This document shows, one piece after another, positions 11,711 through 21,506 of a stretch of DNA of 47,625 bases. The position numbers and the translations under genes were made by a program. Position 1 is the stretch's first letter. Each line of letters opens with the position of its first letter. The DNA comes from Circinella umbellata (lineage: Eukaryota > Mucoromycota > Mucoromycetes > Mucorales > Lichtheimiaceae). The DNA is taken from assembly GCA_025093555.1 (NCBI GenBank), contig JAIWNF010000126.1:1-47625 (forward strand). The letters run 5' to 3'. Under the pieces are notes generated by a model, which was not told the DNA's origin, did not search any database, and saw only the letters and a program-made list of their open reading frames with translations.

Positions 11711-12078
11711 TACTATAATTTCATATCTCTAGGCCGAAAAAAGAAAGACGACGGGAGATCAACAAGAGGTACGATAACGGGATAATTGAGTAAATTGATA
11801 ATGTACTTATTTAGTTATTTATATATAAGATTCCTACCAAGAAGAAGCGTGATATAGCAATTAAGGATATTTTTAACTCTTACCACCATGAAGCTGCCAA
11901 AAGGGGGGTACTAAAGAGGGTGTTTGTTTGGAAACAAACATCCACGAGGTTTTGTATGTATAACCATCCAACAACAGTCATCTAACAATAATTGTATCAT
12001 ATACTTATGATGATGTATAATTTCTTTAGAACCTTGCAAGATATTTTAATGCTTTAAGAATTTGAGCATTCAGATTTA
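11711..12078. other. Upstream flank, no gene seen
   Basis: No open frame with protein-like composition. A TAA at 12055-12057 closes the frame immediately upstream of the next gene's first recognisable exon. Confidence 0.4.
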
Positions 12079-13323
12079 ATGAGGAGCTGTTTAACGGGTG
12101 AGTTATTAAATCATCTATACAAAGATATAACGAGTGCACTATATGATAAAAGCAAAGTGTTTGGTGACGAGAGAGCGTTAGCTGTCGGTAAATTGCTGTG
12201 TGTACGTATTATTTAATGTTTTCGAGCTATTTGAATTGGTTTCTAACTGAGATGTTCTAACAGATTTACAAAAAAAAACAAAGCACGTAAGCGAAACAAG
12301 AGGTGCGAAGAATGCTTGCATTCGATATCTTGTCGCATTGATGGATGACGAATCCGGTGCAGAATCGAGTATTTTGTTTGGATTGGCGGCCTTGTGAGTA
12401 TATGAATTTTTATTCGAAATAGCTATCACAGTATGCTAACATGAGGCATTTTGAACTAGGTTGCAGAAATTACCTTTGGACACCATGTTAGAGAGGACTG
12501 TTGCAGGAGAAACAGAACTTCAAAATACTTATTCGCCCCCGGATTTAAGAATGGGATCAAAGACGGAGCTCCGTTTTGAAGGAGGGAAGAGCAAAACCCC
12601 AACTCTTTCTTCGATTTTCTCCGATCCTGAAAAAAAAAGTTATGCTACGTTGGTAAGTTGTTAATTTGTTTCGTGTAATGAGTATGAACAGCTCAATATT
12701 AATGTTTGAACTTTTGGGAAAATAGGTCAAATGTAATTCCAAATGAAGGAAGTGCAAGTGAATTTTCACAAGCGCGTCCAGATGCTCTTATTTGTGAAAT
12801 TAACCAACGTAGCTGGGGGCGGTCGATTGGCTTTGGGGAGGTGAAGTTGGCTGAACCAACACCTAATCTTGATTTACTAGGTCCAAGACATGATTTGTTT
12901 GGGAATCTTGGGCAAAAAAGCATTGGTAGATTCACAATTAAATGCGGTTCTTATGTTTCAAATACATGGTTGGTTTATTTCAATTTCTGTTATAATTAAC
13001 TTATGTAGTAAACACTCACGAACCATACTTTAGGTCACCATATGAGTGTATATGTTTCGAAATTTATTCCTGGTACAAAGATTGCTGCTATGGTTCAAAT
13101 AATGGAAATGCAGTTTCCTCGCAGTGTTCAAGAAGTGGATGGGTTTGCAACCCAAGATAACCTCGACACGCTCGTGCATTTGTACGATGTATTTTGGAGC
13201 AACTGCCCTTGCGAAAATTCTTGTAATTCACCAACATTATCTACTGGATTTGATTTAGCCACAATCAATAACATCAGACAATCAACCGCGGACCGGTCAA
13301 GACCAAATGTGTTGCGATATTGA
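12079..13323 (+). pseudogene. Broken multi-exon gene with PD-(D/E)XK-like signature
   Basis: Recognisable exons: about 12079-12205 (from ATG), 12264-12393, 12460-12652, 12726 to about 12969, and about 13036-13323 (TGA), with good GT-AG signals at most borders. Exon 4 contains RPDALI, then 15 residues, then GFGEVK. That spacing fits the PD...(D/E)xK core of restriction-endonuclease-like nucleases. The last exon has the hydrophobic-helical look of a C-terminal domain (LDTLVHLYDVFW). Two frame breaks are seen. Exon 3 holds a run of nine A's (12630-12638), and losing one A would restore phase into exon 4. The exon 4/5 junction is also out of phase. Exon 1/2 joining is uncertain (donor at 12202 or 12206). 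It may belong to a multicopy transposon-associated family; the nuclease reading is inference. Confidence 0.55.
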
Positions 13324-13601
13324 GCGTTACTGAAAAATAATCGTGTTCCTGTATATTTCAGTATTTTCATTATTTTAACTATTGCAGCACTGATATACTT
13401 TATATCTTTCACTCTTTTACTATTCAAATTACTGTAGTTCTATCACATTTTTTCACTCTACAAGCATATTGCTATTTTCAAAAAACATTCTTATTAACCA
13501 GCCTCTTCATTTTACAATCAAGCAAATGACTCTAGTACATATTACTGTATCAACATTCCAATACCAATTATTATAAAGAAGAATTAAATGTTCCATCATA
13601 A

Positions 13602-14393
13602 CCTATTTTAGTCTTTGTGGAATATCTCACCAGATGGGTTATTACAGCAGCCCTACCATCATTCAATAGCAACGACATCGCCAATATACTTTTATTCAAC
13701 ATTGTATTAATTAATGGACAGACACAACGACTTTTAACCGACAACGGCACTAATTTCATCTCTGAACCAATGCAACTTGTATGTGAACGTTTATCAATTG
13801 CGCGAACAACAACTTCAGTTGAAAAACCAAGTACGGATGGATTAGTCAGGAGACTGAATTCTACAATTAAAACAGCTTTAGAACTTTATGTTGAACATCA
13901 TCCAACTACTTGGGACATATATCTATCATTTGTAACTTTTGCTGTCAATACTTCAAAACAAGCATCTATTCAAACATCTCCATTTGAAGCTCTTTATGGT
14001 CATTCACCATCTCTACCATCAACCACAGCAATTGAAGCACCAACTAAAGTAACATATACAACACAACAATGGGTCAATTATCTCAATCACTATTTACCTA
14101 TTATCCATAACAACATAAAACAAAATCTTCAAAAAGCACAAGCTCGTCAGGCACGTCACTACAATTAACACCGTAAACAACAACCAACTTACAAAATTGG
14201 TGATCATGTATTGAAAATTATTCCCAAAGATAAACAGAAGTTTCCAATGGCAAAATGGAGTGGACCATGGAGAATTATCAGAATTTGCAACAACCATAGT
14301 TTTATCTTACAGAATATTAGACCCGGTCACATACATCATTCTCAACGACAAACTTCTGCTCATTACACACAACTTCGTCATATATACAAATAA
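13602..14393 (+). pseudogene. Ty3-type integrase C-terminal half, dead
   Basis: The frame opens abruptly at VFVEYLTRW (about 13608), in the middle of an rve-type integrase core. The second catalytic Asp is present in LLTDNGTNF. The position of the catalytic Glu, normally in a (N/D)G.VER.N block, reads STDGLVRRLNST, so Glu is replaced by Arg. NTSKQASIQTSPFEALYGH is the usual stretch after the catalytic core. A TAA at 14166 interrupts the frame, and the same frame continues through YKIGDHV and KWSGPWRI, the GPY/F module, to 14393. No reverse transcriptase, RNase H or zinc-binding domain remains upstream. It is 5'-truncated, stop-containing and missing catalytic residues. Confidence 0.85.
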
Positions 14394-14511
14394 TTTTTAT
14401 GCCCTTTTATATTCTTCTTCTTTTATATTAGTCTCCTTATATATATTATTCTCATTACATTTTTTTTATCTTCTCTATTATTTTTATTTTTTCTTTTTGA
14501 AATTTGGCAGC

Positions 14512-14774
14512 TAGTATGGGGTCGAATACGATATGCTGATCCTGCTTCTCCAGCCATTCTTGCACCACTACGCAACCTTACTATAGACTTTACTGACTTC
14601 TCCACCAACTTGCTTTATCAACACACGCATATCCCAACTATTGTCGCCTGCATCTTTCAGGCTATTTGGAATGCTTATTATCGGTTCATCTTTTATGACG
14701 AGCCATTTATCCCAACTTTGGTTGTGTCTCGCGCTTTCTCCTTAATAGCACGCTTTCGACACTCCATATTATAA
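14512..14774 (+). pseudogene. Orphan C-terminal exon, possibly from a LINE reverse transcriptase
   Basis: After a pyrimidine tract and CAG (14510) the plus strand is open for about 86 codons, from LVWGRIRYADPASPAIL through AIWNAYYRFIFYDEPFIP to RHSIL and a stop. Composition is clearly protein-like. The pattern IW.A.....F..EPF resembles C-terminal tails of some fungal LINE-type reverse transcriptases, but I hold this only as an impression. It sits directly upstream of the repeat end at 14826, so the repeat could be that element's 3' untranslated end. Confidence 0.4.
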
Positions 14775-14825
14775 TTCTTCACATTTTCTTTCTTTAATTC
14801 TAAAAAAAAAATTCCCCTCTTTCCC

Positions 14826-15036
14826 AGCCCAAATAGTCTGTGACCGACCAACTTTGACAAGCTTCAACTTTTTTTTAAAACATTTTTACAACTTTCTAAA
14901 CTTTAACAATTGTTTCTAATATGCTTAAAAATGATACTTAAAGTGTGGATTTACAAAATATTGATTCAGTGTGAAGCTGAAACCTCTAGAAATTGGTAGA
15001 AATTACTGGCGATTACAAGTGAAATGCACCATAATT
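14826..15036 (+). repeat. Dispersed repeat end, plus-strand copy
   Basis: Inverted homologue of 8467-8660. It begins near cccagcccaaatagtc and ends gattacaagtgaaatgcacc. Differences between the copies are mostly single substitutions, plus a small gap in the poly-T region near 14870. With the copies at 8467 and 10188 it defines a repeat family with a fixed terminus. It follows the orphan exon at 14512-14774 after 52 bases. Confidence 0.7.
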
Positions 15037-15530
15037 AATCTTTTATTCATGCATGTGATACCTTAATTTTTTTTTGATACTAATAAAAATATCATTGTAA
15101 CTATCAAATTATCATATAATAAAAAGTGATATACTCCATGCTTACAAGTTATATAGCCAATATGTATGCAAATCTAAAATATTTTATTCTCCTTATTATT
15201 CCTATTGTCCGTTTGTACGCATATTCGTAAAGTTTTTTTTTCTACATACTGCTTAAAGACAAAAATAATCTTGCATACGTAGCCAATATAAACAAACTGT
15301 TAATGCCCTTTCAAATAGTACTACAAATCGCCATTTGCATGAAATAATATTCAGTTGAGTTTTATAATAAATTTATGTTATTAGTTTTCAATAAATTTTC
15401 TTGAACCCTTTTTGCTCATACACAAGCATTCAAATGCGGGTTTGGAAATTGCAGTCACTCTATTTTCGCTCTTTAATTTTTTTTTTACTCAAGTTTGACA
15501 GTTGTTGTTGTTGTTATTATTTATTCAAAC
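15037..15530. other. 5' flank of Mtf2-like gene
   Basis: AT-rich with no gene. A (TTG)n run at 15502-15513 precedes the start codon. The frame stays open 12 codons upstream only because of this repeat, so the start is placed at 15531. Confidence 0.5.
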
Positions 15531-16742
15531 ATGATGCAACGCACGAGTACTACCTTCAATCTTTGTCGAACATGTTCACTTAATTATCGATCTTTTTTTA
15601 TACCAACTTCTAATGTAACTTTTCAACAGCCATATATTCGATCTTATTCCCAATCGGAACAACCACAACCACAACACGAGCAACAAGAAAATAATAACAA
15701 TGAACAACCCGAAAGTTTGGATAAACAAAATATGAAAACAACAAACGATCCACTGGGAGATGTCCTCGATATAGAATTAGATGCCATTATATATGGAAAC
15801 AAAAAATCGCGAACACATAAACCTCAATCAGAAAGTGCTCGAGATTTTAAAAGTTTATTGGATACTTTATGGCCAGAAACGGAAATAGGTCCTGCACTCA
15901 CTTCAGTCATACCACAAAAATCAACAGCAACAACAACAACAACAACTTCCAGTTTTCAGCCTAACGATCCAAATGTAGATAAAAAAACAAAACGAATTCA
16001 ATCACAAATTGAAAAACAATTATTAGCTATGGTACGAAAGAGTCAAAAACCTCACAAAAAGACATCTCCTTTACCTCGAGGTATGCTGGGTTCATTTTAT
16101 GGTAAATCTTTATATGAAAAAGCGCGACGTCCTGTGAATGATCCCATGATGGTAATGAATACAGGAGATAAAAATATTGCAGCAAGAGACAAGGAAACCA
16201 ATGCAATTAATATAATTCTTGAATGTGGTTCAAGTCGAGAATTATTAGAACATGTTATTCATTTTACTGCACCTACAATTTCATCAACAACAAAAGGAAA
16301 AACGGGTATAGCGACTTATCCATCTTATTATCCAAAATTATTAACAAGATCGATCGAACAAGCGGGAATGACATTTCAAGATCCTTATTTGGCATTATCC
16401 ATTTTCGAACATGCCAAAAATCACAGTGTGATGAGCTATGTTTATGGATGTACGACAGAAGTATATAATGCCATGTTAACGATGCGATGGAAATTATGGC
16501 AAGATGTTCATGGAATGCTTAATCTAGTAGAAGAAATGATGGCCAATGGTGTTGATTATGATAATGAAACGCGTCAAATTGTACAAATGGTAGTTCTTGA
16601 AGTTGAAAATGAAATGTTATCAGACCATCCTCAAGAAGAAAAAGATTTTCATAGTATTAAAGATGGCATGATTTGGAGTATGGATGAACGTAGATCGGCT
16701 AATATTATGAAAGCTCTTATTGGAAAATGGTTAATAAAATAA
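15531..16742 (+). CDS. Mtf2-like mitochondrial protein
   Basis: A single-exon frame of 403 codons. The N-terminus (MMQRTSTTFNLCRTC, then NYRSFF) is rich in Arg/Ser/Thr and lacks acidic residues, as expected of a mitochondrial targeting peptide. A Gln/Asn/Pro-rich linker (about residues 35-70) and a Thr tract (about 145-150) follow. The C-terminal half contains LPRGMLGSFYGKSLYEKARR, an EIGPAL-type upstream helix and a helical block with LALSIFEHAK and YNAMLTMRW. This resembles the Mtf2-like domain of fungal proteins that act in mitochondrial mRNA handling and translation (yeast Mtf2/Nam1). The start at 15531 is preferred over upstream TTG/GTG codons because of the targeting peptide. Length and intactness suggest a functional nuclear gene for a matrix protein. 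The family call is from memory of motifs. Confidence 0.75.
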   Translation: MMQRTSTTFNLCRTCSLNYRSFFIPTSNVTFQQPYIRSYSQSEQPQPQHEQQENNNNEQPESLDKQNMKTTNDPLGDVLDIELDAIIYGNKKSRTHKPQSESARDFKSLLDTLWPETEIGPALTSVIPQKSTATTTTTTSSFQPNDPNVDKKTKRIQSQIEKQLLAMVRKSQKPHKKTSPLPRGMLGSFYGKSLYEKARRPVNDPMMVMNTGDKNIAARDKETNAINIILECGSSRELLEHVIHFTAPTISSTTKGKTGIATYPSYYPKLLTRSIEQAGMTFQDPYLALSIFEHAKNHSVMSYVYGCTTEVYNAMLTMRWKLWQDVHGMLNLVEEMMANGVDYDNETRQIVQMVVLEVENEMLSDHPQEEKDFHSIKDGMIWSMDERRSANIMKALIGKWLIK

Positions 16743-17025
16743 TAATAAAAAATAAACTCTTTTCCCCACCTTTTTCATTTTGATAATCCCATTTATACCA
16801 TTGTTTTTATTTTTTTTTATGGATCATGATGACCGCATTTCAATTCCGAGGCTCCGATAAAATAGTTCATGGCGGCATTTTTATAGATGAAGTTTCAAGT
16901 AGTACCTTTTTTTTAACCTCTTTTTCTTTTTTCCTTTTTTTTCACTGTTCCGATCTTTTCTTTTCATTCCTAAACACACATTAAAAAAACAGTTTAATTT
17001 TTTTTTAAAAAAAAACAACTATCAA

Positions 17026-20000
17026 ATGGGAAAAGGAAATCGTGTTACTCGATCGTCTACTGCTGCTGCTGCTGCCACCACAAACAGCAATAATGAACCT
17101 TCTAATAAAACCCAAGTTCGACGTAGTTCTCGTCGTTTACGTTCCGAACCAGCTGATCCTGTTTCCGATTCCAATGGACCTAATAAACGTCAACGAATAA
17201 AACAAGAACAAAATGAATCAGACGACAATCAGCCTAATAAAAAAGTGAAAAAAGAACCTACCATTGTAGAACAGGAACTTCCTATTCTTGTTGTCAACGA
17301 AAAAGTGTCAGTCAAAAAAGAAGAAGAAGAACGTGCTGCGGCGGTCGTAAAGACGAAATCTGAAACAACTAAGAAAATGAATGGTAAAGGAAAAGGTCGA
17401 TTGACAAGATCGAATACGAATGGCGCATCGAGTGCATCGACACCAAGTTTACTTTATTCAAATAATGAATCAAGTTCTACTGGCAATAGTACAACTACAC
17501 CTTCTTCCAGTAGTAGTGCTGGTTTATCAAGCGATAGTACGCCTGATCTAGAAGAAGAAGATGATGGATTAGTTATTTTATCTTCTGATTCTGATACAGA
17601 TGATAGTGTTATTAATTTATCATCATCATCTTCTTCTTCTGATGAAAATCAAGATTCAAGTGATAATGACGATGACGATGGACTAGGTGATATGATGGGC
17701 GTATTTCATACTCCTTTTGTTGGACGTAATCGTGGTCAACGTGGTGCAGTAGTTCGACGACGTGGTCCCGTTATGACACATGTAAAATATCTTTTTGTTA
17801 ATGTCTAAATTCTTGATTTGGTCTCAATTGATTAATCAATTTCCCCATAATTTTAGGCACAACGAACCAATATGAAACTTCTTCACCATCATCCAGAACT
17901 CAAAACTGTTTGGGATGAATTAGATAATACAACAAGTGTAGAACCAGTACCTATTGAACAGCCTGCTGAACTCAAGTTACCTTTGTTATCATTTCAATTA
18001 TCGGGTGTTGGATGGATGTGTAAACAAGAAAAATTAAATGATGTAAGTTTTTAATTTTTCGATCATGGACACATTTTTAATATTTTTTTTTGTTTGTTTG
18101 TATAATATTAATCATAGTGATTATAATTATTTTAGTTCAAAGGTGGCGTTTTAGCTGTAAGTATTTTATTTTAGTATGAGTTACACACACACACACACAC
18201 AGAGAGACATTACCCTCTCCCTCTCTCTCTCACTATTATGACTAAATAATTATATATAGGATGAAATGGGTATGGGTAAAACGATCCAAACAATTGCTTT
18301 GTTATTATCTGATAAAAAGAAACCAAATCTTGTTGTTGCTCCTGTGGTAAATAATTTAAATTTTTTTGAATCACTGATTAAAGTTTTTTTTAATTCTCAG
18401 TTTTAATGAATGCTGCGCACTTTTTTTTGCCTTTAATGCCAAACATTTTTTTCTTAGGTTGCTATCATACAATGGAAAAATGAAATTGAACAACATACAA
18501 ACAATGCTTTAAAAGTAGAAATTTTTCATGGTAAGTTAAAAATTATTTGTATTCTATAGAACCAGTTATTCACTTTGATGATTTTTCTTAAGGTGCCAAT
18601 CGTCGGAAATACACTGCGGCTTATCTTAAAAAAATGGATGTTGTCTTGACTACATGTAAGTTATTCTATTTATTATTTTATTAGGGAATCAATAGATATA
18701 ATACATATTCAAATATGTTTCATTTATTTATTTATTTTTTTAATTAGATGGTTTAATTGAAGCTGAATTTCGAAAACAAGAAATGGGTAGAGTTGTATCG
18801 GGTCATTTGGTTAAAGAAAAATCCATTTTACACAAAATCAAATGGCATAGAATTATTCTTGACGAGGTATATATATTTAAATTTTTTGTTATTTATTGAT
18901 TGGATGATTATTTTGTTATAAACTAACCATACATTGTTGAAAAATGATATATATATATATATATATATAATCGAATCATAGGCCCACAATATCAAAGACA
19001 GATCTTCAAATACTGCTCGTGCATGTGTAAGTTATGATTGAATGATAAAATAAAGGGGAGGGGATAAGGATATGTATCATTTTTTCACTAAAAAAAAAAT
19101 TAAACCAGTTCAATTTGGAAGCCAATTTCCGCTGGTCATTGACAGGTACTCCACTTCAAAATCGGGTCGGTGAACTTTATTCTCTTATCCGCTTTATGCA
19201 AGCAGGTAAAATAAAAAAAAATTGCTGTGTAACCTTAATACAACTTTTGAAAAATTGCGGGGATATCGAAAACTAACCATGAACTAATTTAAATAGATCC
19301 ATTTGCTTATTATTATTGTAAATCATGCGATTGTAAAAAGATTAATTGGGAATTTAGTGATAAGAAAGGATGTGATAGTTGTGGTCATACCCCTATGGAG
19401 TAAGTTCATACATTATATATATATATATATATATATATACTATGTATTAAAAGATGTTAATCTTAATATCTATACCTATATATATATTAGTCATGTATGT
19501 TGGTGGAATAATGAAGTTTTAAAACCTATTCAAACACATGGTAATATTGGAGAAGGACGTCTTGCCATGGGTAAATTACGCAAATTATTAGATAAAATGA
19601 TGCTTCGACGTACCAAGATTGAATGTGCCGATGATTTGGGTTTACCTCCACGTGTAGTTACTGTTCGACGAGATATGTTTAATGAAGAAGAAGAAGATGT
19701 ATATAGATCATTATATTCTGATACTGCACGTCAATTTACTACTTATGTTGAAGAAGGTTCCATACTTAACAATTATGCAAATATCTTTGAATTGTTAACA
19801 CGTATGCGATTATGTGCCAATCATCCAGATTTAGTTACAAAAAAGAAAGAAATGACGGGTAATAAGCAGCTTGTCTGTATGTTGTGTAGTGAACCACCTG
19901 AGGTAAAAAAAAAAATATGGCTTTTTTCTTTATATATATAGTTTCAATACATGTAATGTCATTTTTTAATTTTGAAATTAAAATATATATTATAGGACGC

Positions 20001-21506
20001 TATTCGAGCTGCTTGTCGTCACGTTTTCTGTAGAGAGGTAATATATATATATAAGTTTTTTTTTCAACATCAAGATGAAAATATTTTAACTTTAATGTGA
20101 TTTCATATATTTAGTGCTGTACTCAATATTTACAATCATTCGATTCCATGGCAACAAATCAACAACCTCGATGTCCTAGTTGTTTTGCTAACTTTTCAGT
20201 TGATCTTTCACAACCTCCATTGGAATTGGAAGAAGGAACAGGTGATCATTCAGCTTACTCTAAAACAAGTATTGTCAATCGTATCGATATGGCAAAATGG
20301 CGTAGTTCAACTAAAATTGAAGCACTTGTGGAAGAACTTTCTTCATTACGACGTGAAGATAGAACGATTAAAAGGTATTTTATATTTTCATTTGCAATTG
20401 CAATTGGATTTGTTTCTAGTGAATAGATGGGAAAGGTGTTAAAAAATATATTAATCCTATTTATTTTAAATTTTTATTATTAGTATTGTCTTTTCACAGG
20501 TATGTTTTTTTTTATAAGAGAGAGTTCCTAGTTATACATTTTTAATGAATTATTATTATTATTATTATTAGTTTGTCAATTTTCTTGATTTGATCTATTG
20601 GCGATTATCTCGTGCTGGTTTCGAATGTATTCGATTAGATGGTACTATGTCCCCTCAACAACGTGATGCTGCTATTCAACAGTAAGTTTTTTCATTATTA
20701 TTATTATTATTATTATGGTGTATTATTGATGACAATAAAAGAATAAAGAAAACAGTAATTTCTAATCATTTCAAATATCGAATGATCTTATATATATAGT
20801 TTTATGACCAAGCCATCATGTACTGTATTCCTTATTAGTTTAAAGGCCGGTGGTGTAGCATTGAATCTTACAGAAGCAAGTCGTGTGTTTATTTGGTAAA
20901 TATATATAATTATTTCTTTCCATGTCGAATCTTTGAACTAATAATGATGAATATATAAACTATAAATTGAATAGTGACCCATGGTGGAATCCGGTAAGAA
21001 TAATACATACGTAATTATAAAAGGAAGGGCGAATGTTATATGAATATTAACTCTTTTTTTTTTCTTTCTTGGGGGATGTGTGTGGGAATTATTATTTTTG
21101 CATAAACTAGGCTGCTGAATGTAAGTAATTTAGGTTAATTTCATTGGTACCACTCCTTTTAACTAATATATTACTGACATGATTTCCTTGTACAACCTAA
21201 CTAAAAAAAACATCTCAATGATAATAGTACAAGCTATGGATCGTATTCATCGATTAGGTCAACGACGACCTATTCAAATTACACGTTTAGTGATTGAAAA
21301 TAGTATTGAAAGTCGTATCGTACAACTACAAGAGAAGAAAACAGCTTTAGTTGATAGTACTCTTGGTAAGTTTTTTTAATTTAAATTTTTAGAAAAAAAA
21401 AAGATCATTCTAACGTTTTTTTTTTCTTTTATTTTATATAGGCAAAGATACATCAGCTTTGGAACAACTTAGTGTTGAAGATTTACGATTTTTATTTGTA
21501 CTTTAA
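17026..21506 (+). CDS. RAD16: Rad16-type SNF2 ATPase with RING finger
   Basis: 905 codons in 20 exons, all joining in phase: 17026-17781, 17857-18042, 18136-18156, 18260-18346, 18458-18530, 18593-18655, 18748-18866, 18982-19026, 19109-19205, 19297-19399, 19491-19902, 19996-20037, 20115-20374, 20484-20499, 20572-20681, 20800-20895, 20975-20993, 21111-21120, 21228-21365, 21442-21506. Residues 1-250 are a basic/acidic low-complexity nuclear region (KRQRIKQE, Ser/Asp runs). Then come helicase motif I (DEMGMGKT), motif II (DEAH), motif III (LTGTPLQNR), a Cys-rich insert (YYYCKSC, GCDSCGH), a RING finger (CMLC..C.H.FC..C..CPSC), motif V ([11 protein letters not shown]) and motif VI ([11 protein letters not shown]). 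An SNF2 core split by a RING defines Rad16/Rhp16. In yeast Rad16 works with Rad7 in global-genome nucleotide-excision repair and as an E3 subunit. Four exons are only 10-21 nt long. The junction of the 10-nt exon gives AAELQAMDR where W or C is more usual at the L. Confidence 0.95.
18184..18232 (+). repeat. Compound microsatellite in a RAD16 intron
   Basis: (AC)n followed by (AG)n and then (CT)n between the third and fourth coding exons. It lies wholly inside a 103-nt intron and forms its pyrimidine-rich centre. Similar (TA)n tracts occupy the introns at about 18950-18968 and 19409-19439. Confidence 0.85.

Noticed and set aside
12557..12935. Minus-strand frames opposite the PD-(D/E)XK-like gene.
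   Set aside because: The plus strand has splice signals and a coherent protein in this interval; the minus frames are shadows.
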